DNA of 64,000 bases, from NCBI GenBank assembly GCA_024403855.1, contig JAKSRC010000002.1:1-64000 (forward strand), read 5' to 3'. Under the pieces are notes generated by a model. That model saw nothing but the letters and a program-made list of their open reading frames with translations. It was not told the origin of the DNA and did no database searches. This DNA is from Saccharofermentans sp. Lineage in GTDB: Bacteria; Bacillota; Clostridia; Saccharofermentanales; Saccharofermentanaceae. The position numbers and the translations under genes are program-made. Below are positions 21,032-28,772 of the stretch, piece by piece; the stretch's first letter is position 1, and every line of letters begins with the position of its first letter.

Positions 21032-22554
21032 TACGTCAGACCTCTCATTCTGAATTTAGCAGCTTCAGATACATCTTCAACACTCACATCTCTATTTTCT
21101 TTAAGATCAGCTATAGTCCTTGCAACTCTGAGAATTCTTGTAAATCCTCTGGCGGTAAAAAATCCTTTCTGTGACATAGTCGAAGCCATCTCAATTGCCT
21201 TTTGTGGAATCCTTAATGCATCTCTGAAATCGCCTTCAGGGAATGTTCCATTCAAATAACCATTACCATATCGTTCATGTTGAATTTTCCAGCAATTATT
21301 AATTCTATTTCTGTATTCCAAACTTTCGTTTTGACTCTTATCAAGGTATATTGAGGCCATGTCATCACCTGATATAGTTCTCATCTCACTATAGATATCA
21401 ATCCTGTCCAGAAAAGGACCGTTAATCTTTGAAAGATATCGTTTTATATCAGCTTCTCTGCATTTGCATTGATTACTATTCTCAAAGAACATGCCGCATT
21501 TGCAAGGATTACCGGTACCAAGGAAAATGGAATTACTGGAAAACGAATACAGATTTCCTTTCTTTAGAATATGAACTTTTCGTTCTTCTAAAGGTGTTCG
21601 TAGAAAATCGAGCACTTCAGATTTAAAAAGAGGAAGTTCATCCGCAAAAAGTATTCCGTGATTTGCGAGAGCAAGTTCACCTGGTGTCAGTGTAGTTGCA
21701 TTCCCCAATAACTTTCCGACAGTTATATTGGGACCAATAAGTCTTATTGGTCTTTCATCGGTGATTTTAGTCTCTTCGCCATTAACTAATTCATTCATTG
21801 AATAGACATCAGAAAGCTCTTCATCGCTTAGCTTAGGAAGAATTCCTGACATAATCTTTCCGCACATAGTCTTACCGCAACCGGGACTTCCTAGAAACAG
21901 AATGTTATGGAAACCTGCAGCACTGATAAGTAATGCTCTTTTAGCTTTCTCCTGGCCTTTAAGCGCTGATATATCAATATAGTCATCATTAGAAGCCTCA
22001 AACCGGTAATTGAAAGCTTCTTCCGAATATTCATTTGAATCGAAAATCCTATTTAATTCAGTAAGGCTCGAAATACCATGCCCTCTAAAACCAACCAGTC
22101 CGGCACTTGAAGCTTCACTTATAGGAATAAGCTTATAGTCAAAGTCCATTTCTTTAATTGTTTTAAGTCTAATGGAAGCACCGGGTGTTCTAATCAAATC
22201 ACCACTTAAAGTCAATTCACCTTCAGCATATATCTTTGCGTTAGGTGGAAGATATAACTGTCCTGAAGCGAAAAGAATTCCCATGGCCATAGCAAGATCG
22301 AAAGAAGATCCCGCTTTTCTCATATAAGCCGGACTGATTCCAATAGTTATATGTCCCTTGGGCATAGCAAATCCAGTGGATTTGAAGGCTGATTTGATCC
22401 TTCCTTCTGATTCTCTTATCGAAGAATCACAAAGACCAATAACTGAAAATGTAGGTATACCTGGTGAGATAGAAACCTCTATCAGACTTACAGTAGAATC
22501 CGCACCCGTAGTAAAGCACGAATAAATTCTCGCAATGTTCGGTTTTGATGTCAT
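21031..22554 (-). CDS. comM: ComM/YifB family AAA+ ATPase (Mg-chelatase-like)
   Basis: In Vibrio and Haemophilus ComM is a hexameric helicase that promotes branch migration during integration of transforming DNA. The N-terminal Lon-protease-like domain (about 1-190) contains GLCDSSIRESEGRIKSA. The AAA+ core has Walker A GSPGCGKT near residue 215 and LFADELPLF as Walker B. A C-terminal Mg-chelatase-type helical domain contains ARGFTRILRVARTIADL. I start at 22554, where GGAGG lies 7 bases upstream, rather than at 22599. It heads the comM-dprA-topA-trmFO run. Its upstream region holds the phased TTTGTCG-like array. Confidence 0.95.
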   Translation of the reverse strand: MTSKPNIARIYSCFTTGADSTVSLIEVSISPGIPTFSVIGLCDSSIRESEGRIKSAFKSTGFAMPKGHITIGISPAYMRKAGSSFDLAMAMGILFASGQLYLPPNAKIYAEGELTLSGDLIRTPGASIRLKTIKEMDFDYKLIPISEASSAGLVGFRGHGISSLTELNRIFDSNEYSEEAFNYRFEASNDDYIDISALKGQEKAKRALLISAAGFHNILFLGSPGCGKTMCGKIMSGILPKLSDEELSDVYSMNELVNGEETKITDERPIRLIGPNITVGKLLGNATTLTPGELALANHGILFADELPLFKSEVLDFLRTPLEERKVHILKKGNLYSFSSNSIFLGTGNPCKCGMFFENSNQCKCREADIKRYLSKINGPFLDRIDIYSEMRTISGDDMASIYLDKSQNESLEYRNRINNCWKIQHERYGNGYLNGTFPEGDFRDALRIPQKAIEMASTMSQKGFFTARGFTRILRVARTIADLKENRDVSVEDVSEAAKFRMRGLT

Positions 22555-22616
22555 AAAGTCACCTCCTTTAACAAGGAGAATACGCTCTTTAATTCGCAAT
22601 TATCAGAACGAAGTTA

Positions 22617-22741
22617 CGACAAAAATCAGGCCTTTTTACGACAAGGTTTAGAACAAAACCGACGTGTTTCCGACAAACTATTGCAAAAACCTACAAAACA
22701 CACACAAACCTTCCGACAAATACCGACAAAGAACATACAAA
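22617..22741 (-). promoter_or_regulatory. Phased array of TTTGTCG-like boxes upstream of comM
   Basis: In the 246-base divergent gap between comM and ychF, the minus strand repeats TTTGTCG or close variants. Clear copies have the plus-strand core CGACAA at 22617, 22639, 22671, 22714 and 22724. Weaker ACAAA copies begin near 22653, 22693, 22704 and 22737. Most successive copies are 10 to 12, or 20 to 22, bases apart, one or two helical turns, so they lie on one DNA face. TTTGTCG is also the first seven bases of the Spo0A box (TTTGTCGAA), though most copies here continue with GA or TA. Either a binding-site array or phased A-tract bending could explain it. Confidence 0.6.
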
Positions 22742-22761
22742 GTTTTATGTAATGAATGTGC

Positions 22762-22767
22762 TAAAAT
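22762..22767 (+). promoter_or_regulatory. Extended -10 element of ychF
   Basis: TGCTAAAAT gives a TGn extension followed by TAAAAT, 33 bases upstream of the ychF ATG. No good -35 hexamer is visible at the right distance, which extended -10 promoters can tolerate. GAGGT serves as the ribosome binding site. Confidence 0.55.
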
Positions 22768-22800
22768 TATGGGGCAAAAAATTATATTCGAGGTATATAT

Positions 22801-23892
22801 ATGAAGCTTGGTATCGTAGGACTTCCTAATGTAGGTAAGAGCACTCTTTTCAATGCGATCACTAAAGCAGGCGCTGAGTCTGCCAATTACCCTTTCTGCA
22901 CAATTGAACCGAATGTCGGTGTCGTATCTGTTCCTGATAAGCGTTTAGACAAACTTGCAGAGATTTATAATCCTGAGAAATACACTCCCGCTGTTGTCGA
23001 ATTCGTTGATATCGCAGGTCTTGTTGCAGGTGCTTCTAAGGGTGAAGGTCTTGGTAATAAGTTCCTCTCAAATATCAGAGAGTGCGATGCTATCGTTCAC
23101 GTCGTAAGATGCTTTGACAATCCTGATGTAATCCACGTTAACGGCCACGCTGACCCTACAGGCGATATCGGAACTATTGATTTAGAGCTTATCCTTTCTG
23201 ACCTTGAGATCATGGAAAAGAGAATCGACAGAACTAAGAAGTTAATGAAAGGCGGCGACAAGGCTTTTGTTAAAGAACTCGCTGTTTTTGAGAAGATTTA
23301 CGATTGTCTTGCTGAAGGCAAATCTGCAAGAACTCTTACTTTCGAAGATGATGAAGTCGAATTTACAAAAGATCTCCAGTTGATCTCAATGAAGCCTGTT
23401 CTTTATTGTGCAAATATCGATGAAAACGATATCAAAAATGACAATATCCCCTATGTTAACGAAGTTAAGGCTATTGCAGAAAAAGAAGGATCTGGCGTTG
23501 TAGTTATCTCTGCAAAGATCGAAGAAGAACTTGGTGAACTCGCTCCTGAAGATCGCGAAATGTTCCTTGAAGATCTTGGAATTGAGAGTGCCGGCCTCGA
23601 TAGAATGATCAATGCTTCATATGATCTTCTTGGACTTATTTCCTACCTTACAGCAGGTCCTCAGGAAGTTCGTGCATGGACAATCAAGAAAGGTACAAAA
23701 GCTCCTCAGGCTGCCGGAAAGATTCACTCTGACTTTGAAAGAGGCTTCATCAGAGCAGAAGTTGTTGCTTTTGACGACCTTGTTGCAAACGGCACTTATA
23801 ATGCAGCTAAGGAAAAAGGCCTTGTAAGATCCGAAGGCAAGGAATATGTAATGAAAGACGGCGACGTTGTATTATTCAGATTTAACGTCTAA
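22801..23892 (+). CDS. ychF: Ribosome-associated ATPase/GTPase YchF (OLA1 family)
   Basis: Obg-related P-loop NTPase that binds ribosomes and is linked to stress response; members prefer ATP. The G1 motif [14 protein letters not shown] starts at residue 6 and the switch II region reads [15 protein letters not shown]. The C-terminal TGS domain contains the highly conserved [11 protein letters not shown] block. The 363-residue length is the family norm. It is monocistronic, divergent from comM, with a strong hairpin terminator beginning about 30 bases past the stop. Confidence 0.97.
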   Translation: MKLGIVGLPNVGKSTLFNAITKAGAESANYPFCTIEPNVGVVSVPDKRLDKLAEIYNPEKYTPAVVEFVDIAGLVAGASKGEGLGNKFLSNIRECDAIVHVVRCFDNPDVIHVNGHADPTGDIGTIDLELILSDLEIMEKRIDRTKKLMKGGDKAFVKELAVFEKIYDCLAEGKSARTLTFEDDEVEFTKDLQLISMKPVLYCANIDENDIKNDNIPYVNEVKAIAEKEGSGVVVISAKIEEELGELAPEDREMFLEDLGIESAGLDRMINASYDLLGLISYLTAGPQEVRAWTIKKGTKAPQAAGKIHSDFERGFIRAEVVAFDDLVANGTYNAAKEKGLVRSEGKEYVMKDGDVVLFRFNV

Positions 23893-23920
23893 TACTATCA
23901 AGACAACTAAAATAACAAAC

Positions 23921-23948
23921 AAGCCCGCAGATTAATTCTTGCGGGCTT
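23921..23948. terminator. Bidirectional terminator between ychF and the DUF308 gene
   Basis: AAGCCCGCA pairs perfectly with TGCGGGCTT. The plus strand continues TATTTT and the minus strand continues with GTTTGTTATTTT, so it can stop both convergent transcripts. The stop codon of the minus-strand gene (23932-23934) lies inside the loop. Confidence 0.85.
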
Positions 23949-24504
23949 TATTTTCGAACATTTTTATAACGGATACAAAGCAGGTTTCAATACCACTAAC
24001 CAAGAATGATATTCCGGAAAAAACAACTATGTGCGTTGTTCCATTCAATGCGTGTGCGAGCAAAAGAATTCCGAATACAATCAGCACCAAAGCCATTACG
24101 AACAGAATCAAGCTGAATACTCTTCTTTTACCGAACAAAACCAATGTGTGCCTTAACTTGATCACACCATCAGTCAACGAGATTACACCTAATATCGTTG
24201 ATAGAAGCTTTAGTACAATCTCTGGTCTTATAATGAAAAACAATCCGGCACATGCAAGTACGAATGAATAAACAAGAACAATCTCTGCACCCTGCGACTT
24301 TCCGGAATGCTCTTCCCTGAACTGCTTGATAGACACAAAATATCCAATTACTTCCGAAACACCTGCTACCAGCAAAGAAACTCCGAGAAGTATTCCAATA
24401 ATGCCTGACGCAAATTCAGGCATAACAATAAAGAACAGGCCGATAAAGACTGAAAATAAGCCACCAACATAACCAGGTAATCTTCTAGGCGTATCCAGAT
24501 TCAT
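23932..24504 (-). CDS. DUF308/HdeD-like membrane protein
   Basis: 190-residue protein with about six membrane helices arranged as short hydrophobic hairpins. Repeated patterns such as GGLFSVFIGLFFIVMPE, CAGLFFIIRPE and VFGILLL are typical of the HdeD/DUF308 family. HdeD affects acid resistance in Escherichia coli, but the function in Gram-positives is unknown. It lies 3 bases after the upstream DUF218 gene's stop and ends inside a terminator loop. The family call is good; no function is claimed. Confidence 0.8.
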   Translation of the reverse strand: MNLDTPRRLPGYVGGLFSVFIGLFFIVMPEFASGIIGILLGVSLLVAGVSEVIGYFVSIKQFREEHSGKSQGAEIVLVYSFVLACAGLFFIIRPEIVLKLLSTILGVISLTDGVIKLRHTLVLFGKRRVFSLILFVMALVLIVFGILLLAHALNGTTHIVVFSGISFLVSGIETCFVSVIKMFENKARKN

Positions 24505-24507
24505 ATA

Positions 24508-25158
24508 TCACCTTCCCGGTTTAATCAGAGCAAAGACAAAGTCTTTTCCCCTGGCCAGAAATTCCCTCTCATAATTTGATTTACTTAAAGTATATCCAGA
24601 TTGTATAGCTTCAACACCGACAGATAAATAATCAAATGCACGAGCATCATAAAGAGCTCTTGCAAGATGGAAGTCCGAAGTAACAATTACAGCACTTGAA
24701 ATTCCAAACTCCGTTTCAGCACGAAGCATTGATTCGTATGTAGATAATCCTAAAGGATCTTTCTTAATCTTATCGGCAGGTATTCCCTCTTCAACCAGAA
24801 AATCCGTCATAGGACTGATCTCATCATAATCTGAAGGATTAAGACCATCACCGGAGACAAGAATATAATCGCAGCATCCTGAGTTATATACCGAAGCGGC
24901 TGTCATGAGCCGGTCTTTAAGCAAAGGACTGGGAGATTTCCCCCATACAGCGCATCCAAGAACAATTACGCAGTCATAATGAGAGTTATTGTTACCTATA
25001 AAGGCATCAAGAGTATAAACATCGTCTCTGGTACTATCTATAACGTGTTTATTTATAAGAACCAGCGAAGCTGCACCTATTATTGCCAAAACCAAAAGAA
25101 CCAGAAGGATCTTAAGCAATACCTTAAAGACGCTCTTACTTTTCGCTTTCTTTGTCAT
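24508..25158 (-). CDS. YdcF/SanA-like (DUF218) membrane-anchored protein
   Basis: One N-terminal membrane segment, then a DUF218 domain. Signature parts are DCVIVLGCAVWG, a following Arg/Leu region (LLKDRLMTAA), LVSGDG and VTSDFHLARAL. The domain is found in ElyC and SanA, which affect envelope integrity; the catalytic activity of the family is poorly defined. I prefer the ATG at 25158. A TTG at 25194 would extend it by 12 residues and deepen the overlap with the upstream gene, which is 23 bases even with the ATG. Confidence 0.8.
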   Translation of the reverse strand: MTKKAKSKSVFKVLLKILLVLLVLAIIGAASLVLINKHVIDSTRDDVYTLDAFIGNNNSHYDCVIVLGCAVWGKSPSPLLKDRLMTAASVYNSGCCDYILVSGDGLNPSDYDEISPMTDFLVEEGIPADKIKKDPLGLSTYESMLRAETEFGISSAVIVTSDFHLARALYDARAFDYLSVGVEAIQSGYTLSKSNYEREFLARGKDFVFALIKPGR

Positions 25159-25474
25159 CTTTTGCTTTATTCTCTTGCTTTGAAGCCATCTCAACGATTG
25201 ACTTAGTCATGAAGTAAATAAGGCCTACAGTGAGGCAGAATACGACCGTGATAGTCAGACAGGAAATAATGACATAAGCTACCGGCAATGTCTTCATCAA
25301 CAAAGTAAATACCAGTACAAGAAGAACGCCACTAATATATACACCGCATGAAGCCCTGTAAAATGACTTATACTTGCCCGTACAAAAAGGAAGTTTACCT
25401 ACAAAAAGGAAAACAAGCGCCAGTATTGATATAAGAAGGAAAACCAACGCAGCTATTACAGATGATGTAATCAT
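25136..25474 (-). CDS. Small three-helix membrane protein, unknown
   Basis: 112 residues with three predicted membrane segments (about 3-26, 42-60 and 66-90) and a Lys/Glu-rich cytoplasmic tail. I do not recognise a family. It overlaps coaE by 4 bases (ATGA) and the DUF218 gene downstream by 23 bases, so it belongs to the coaE operon. No function can be assigned. Confidence 0.7.
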   Translation of the reverse strand: MITSSVIAALVFLLISILALVFLFVGKLPFCTGKYKSFYRASCGVYISGVLLVLVFTLLMKTLPVAYVIISCLTITVVFCLTVGLIYFMTKSIVEMASKQENKAKDDKESEK

Positions 25475-26076
25475 ATTCTGATGCCTCTTTCGTAAAGCTG
25501 TTCGCGAATCAAGACTTCTACCTTCTCTTTAAGGTCTTCCAAATCCCATGAATTATCAATGGAATAATTGCCAAGTTCGCAATATTCATCATCAGTCATC
25601 TGAACAGCAATTCTTCTTTCAGCTTCACTCTTATCCATTCCACGCTTCTGAAGCCTTGCAAGTCTAACATCAGTATCACAGGTTACAACCCAGATCTGAT
25701 TACATAATTCACGGAACTTATTAACGGGAATCGGTACGTCAAGAACAACACACTTAGTACCCTTCTCCTTTTCTTTGGCAAGAGTCTCATCGATATGCTC
25801 GAAAACATGCTTATGAATAATTGTACTTAAGTCATCAAGTTTCTTCTTATCGGTAAATGCAATATCAGACATAACACGTCTGTTCAAAGCTCCATTAGCT
25901 GATACAACCTTTTTGCCAAATACTTCAGCTATTTCAGGCATCGCTCTGCCATTAGGACCTGTAACACTTCTTGAGATCTCATCAGCATCAAGAATTAAAA
26001 GACCACGCTCCTGAAGAATGGAACTAACCGTGCTCTTACCGCTTCCTATACCGCCTGTTATACCTAATACAAACAT
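25471..26076 (-). CDS. coaE: Dephospho-CoA kinase CoaE
   Basis: Last step of coenzyme A synthesis, phosphorylating the ribose 3'-hydroxyl of dephospho-CoA. The P-loop is GITGGIGSGKSTV near the N-terminus. The family blocks DADEISR and LDVPIP (with preceding CVV) follow, and RLARLQKRG forms the lid region. The 201-residue length is standard. It overlaps the polA stop by one base (TAATG); a polA-coaE pair is common in Bacillota. Confidence 0.95.
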   Translation of the reverse strand: MFVLGITGGIGSGKSTVSSILQERGLLILDADEISRSVTGPNGRAMPEIAEVFGKKVVSANGALNRRVMSDIAFTDKKKLDDLSTIIHKHVFEHIDETLAKEKEKGTKCVVLDVPIPVNKFRELCNQIWVVTCDTDVRLARLQKRGMDKSEAERRIAVQMTDDEYCELGNYSIDNSWDLEDLKEKVEVLIREQLYERGIRI

Positions 26077-28772
26077 TACTTAGCTTCCAGCCAATCCTTT
26101 CCTACACCGACCTCTGCAAGCAGCGGAACACTCAAAGAAGCTGCTGCTTCCATCTCACTTTTCAAAATAGAAGCACAAAGATCCTTGTCCTCAATATTAC
26201 ATTCACAAATAAGTTCGTCATGAACTTGCATAACGAGCTTTGCTGATGGCAAACGCTCTGCCAAAGCCTTACTTACACGATTCATAGCGATCTTAATGAT
26301 ATCAGCCGCAGTACCCTGAATTGGTGTATTCATTGCAGCTCTGTAGCCAAAGCTCTTAATATTTCTGTTCTGGCTCTTGAGTTCGTTAAGTATTCTTTTT
26401 CGACCATACATGGTAACAGCATATCCCTTGTCTTCGCCTGATTTACGAAGACCTTCGAGATATGAAGTAACACCCGGGAACTGATTGTTATATTCCTTTA
26501 TGAGGTCTGATGCTTCCTTGTAACTGATTCCAAGATCCTGAGCCAATCCATAATCGGAAATGCCATAGATAATACTGAAGTTTACAGTCTTTGCTGCTGC
26601 TCTCATCTTATGGGTTACCATCTCTTCGGATACACCATAAACTTTTGCGGCAGTTCTCTTATGAATATCTTCGCCCTCAAGGAATGCTGAACACATAACT
26701 TCATCACCACTTAAAGCTGCAAGAAGTCTGAGCTCAATCTGGGAATAATCCGCATCTACAAGAATCTTTCCATCCTCAGCAGTAAAAGCTTCTCTTAATC
26801 TTGATCCTTCTTCCGTTCTGACAGGAATATTCTGAAGATTAGGTTCAGTAGAAGAAAGTCTTCCGGTGTTAGTCATTGCCTGAGTAAATGTCGTGTGAAT
26901 ACGAGAATCACTGCCAATTGCACGTGCAAGACCTTCAGCATATGTAGAATCAAGCTTTGAAAGTTCACGGTACTGAATAATGTAATCTACTTCCGGGAAA
27001 TATGGTCTGAGCCTTTTAAGCTCATCGATTCCAGTAGAGAAATCACCGCTCTTGCCCTTTTTACCTGAAGGAAGATTGAGGTGCTTCTCACCAAACAAAA
27101 CATCAGCAAGCTGCTTAGGCGAAGAAATATTGAATTCTGTTCCACAGCTGTCGTAAACTCGTGCACTGATATCTTCTAAACGCTTTGTATATTCAAGATG
27201 TAGCTCTTTTAATCTGTCACCTGAAACATGCATTCCGTTGCGCTCGATAAGATCAAGTGTAATAACCAAAGGAAATTCAATATCGAAAAGCAAAGATTTA
27301 AGAGATTGATCCTTCTCAATATCAATAGCCATTACCTTTGCAATCGCAGTAATTGCAACAAGCTTATCAGCTACTTCTACAACTTTTGATGAACCGTCAT
27401 CTTCAGTAATCTCATCAAACAAAGAAAGCTGCTTTGCAGGTCCCCTCTTATCCTCAACCGGATAAGAAGCCATCATCACACTTTCATAAAGTCTCTGAAG
27501 ATCAGGCTTTCCGGAAAGAATATTTAATACGTATCCGGCAATCTCAATATCAAATACTGATTCGACCGGCTTTAAAGGTCTGTCTATAAGTTTTGACCTG
27601 TCTTTGTATTCATAAGATACAGGTATTACTTTGTTATCACCACAAAGAGCTTCAAACTCTTCAGGCTTAATAACATAAACAGTTTTTGTTGCCCAATCGA
27701 AAAGAACTATCTTGCTTCCTGAAGGAAGGTCAACGAAATCAACACCAAATTCAAGATTCTGTAATGAGAACTTGGAAGGAAATTCATACTTTACGGGTAC
27801 GCCGGATTTAAGAATACTCTCTACTTCAGATGAAATACTGCTGATATGCTCAGGAACATCAGAAGAAGGCGCAAAACCCTCAGGCTTAACATTTTCGAGA
27901 TCAAACTTTTTAATAAGTGATCTTAATGCAAGACGGTTCAATACACCGGAAAGCTGTGCAAAATCACGTGAATCAGCAGGATATGCCATATCAGTGGCAT
28001 TCGAATCAACCGGCGCTTCACGATCGATAGTACAAAGCTTGAGGTTAAGATCCAAAAGCTCTCTGGAATTCTTGATTCGTTCACTTAATGCCGGAGAAAG
28101 CTTATCTGCATTATTAAATACTTCCTCAACAGAACCATAGTCAGCAATAAGCTTAAATGCAGTCTTCTCGCCTACCTTCTCGACACCTTTGATATTATCG
28201 GAATTATCACCCATAAGAGCTTTTACCTGAACAAATAATTCAGGCTTAACACCATAGGTGTCTTCAAACATTTTTCGATCGAAAAGAACTCTTGGTTCTT
28301 TTCCCTTGCCCGACTGAGGCATAATTACAGAAACTTTGTCGGATATAAGCTGGAAATCGTCGTGATCACCACTATAGATGTAAACATCCATTCCGGCTTC
28401 TTCACCCTGCTTAGATAAAGTACCGATAAGATCATCAGCTTCATAGCCGGATAATTCCATGCGCTTGATGCCATACAAATCAAGAATATTCTTGACTACA
28501 GGCATCTGAGCAGCCAAATCATCAGGCATGCCCTTGCGGTTTGCCTTATACTCACTGCTCATCTTATGTCTGAAAGTAGGTTCTCTCCTGTCGAAAAGAA
28601 CACAAATCCTGTCCGGATTATAATCTTTGATTACACTGAGCACAGAATTAAAGAAACCATTAACGGCTCCTGTGGGTGTTCCGTCAGGAGCTGTCATTGG
28701 CGCTCTGCCGATTACAGCATAATAAGCTCTGTTGATTATGGAGTTACCGTCAACGAGAAGCAGTGTGCTCAT
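26076..28772 (-). CDS. polA: DNA polymerase I PolA
   Basis: Repair and primer-replacing polymerase. The order is: 5' nuclease domain (about 1-300, beginning LLLVDGNSIINRAYYA, with GYEADDLIGTL and MGDNSDNIKGV), a 3'-5' exonuclease-like domain (about 310-490), then the polymerase. Polymerase motif A is DADYSQIELRLLA, motif B is RAAAKTVNFSIIYG and motif C is VMQVHDELI. The exonuclease-like domain lacks the catalytic acids: I find no counterpart of FDTETD or of the terminal YAAEDAD, so proofreading is probably lost, as in Bacillus and Thermus enzymes. The 898-residue length is typical. It starts inside the stop codon of the activase gene (ATGA overlap). Confidence 0.97.
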   Translation of the reverse strand: MSTLLLVDGNSIINRAYYAVIGRAPMTAPDGTPTGAVNGFFNSVLSVIKDYNPDRICVLFDRREPTFRHKMSSEYKANRKGMPDDLAAQMPVVKNILDLYGIKRMELSGYEADDLIGTLSKQGEEAGMDVYIYSGDHDDFQLISDKVSVIMPQSGKGKEPRVLFDRKMFEDTYGVKPELFVQVKALMGDNSDNIKGVEKVGEKTAFKLIADYGSVEEVFNNADKLSPALSERIKNSRELLDLNLKLCTIDREAPVDSNATDMAYPADSRDFAQLSGVLNRLALRSLIKKFDLENVKPEGFAPSSDVPEHISSISSEVESILKSGVPVKYEFPSKFSLQNLEFGVDFVDLPSGSKIVLFDWATKTVYVIKPEEFEALCGDNKVIPVSYEYKDRSKLIDRPLKPVESVFDIEIAGYVLNILSGKPDLQRLYESVMMASYPVEDKRGPAKQLSLFDEITEDDGSSKVVEVADKLVAITAIAKVMAIDIEKDQSLKSLLFDIEFPLVITLDLIERNGMHVSGDRLKELHLEYTKRLEDISARVYDSCGTEFNISSPKQLADVLFGEKHLNLPSGKKGKSGDFSTGIDELKRLRPYFPEVDYIIQYRELSKLDSTYAEGLARAIGSDSRIHTTFTQAMTNTGRLSSTEPNLQNIPVRTEEGSRLREAFTAEDGKILVDADYSQIELRLLAALSGDEVMCSAFLEGEDIHKRTAAKVYGVSEEMVTHKMRAAAKTVNFSIIYGISDYGLAQDLGISYKEASDLIKEYNNQFPGVTSYLEGLRKSGEDKGYAVTMYGRKRILNELKSQNRNIKSFGYRAAMNTPIQGTAADIIKIAMNRVSKALAERLPSAKLVMQVHDELICECNIEDKDLCASILKSEMEAAASLSVPLLAEVGVGKDWLEAK

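Noticed and set aside
22554..22800. CRISPR-like or satellite array before comM
   Set aside because: Repeat units are only 5-8 bases with no unique spacers; a binding-site or curvature array fits better.
27712..28140. 142-codon plus-strand open frame within polA
   Set aside because: Shadow of the polA exonuclease-like region; no independent signal.
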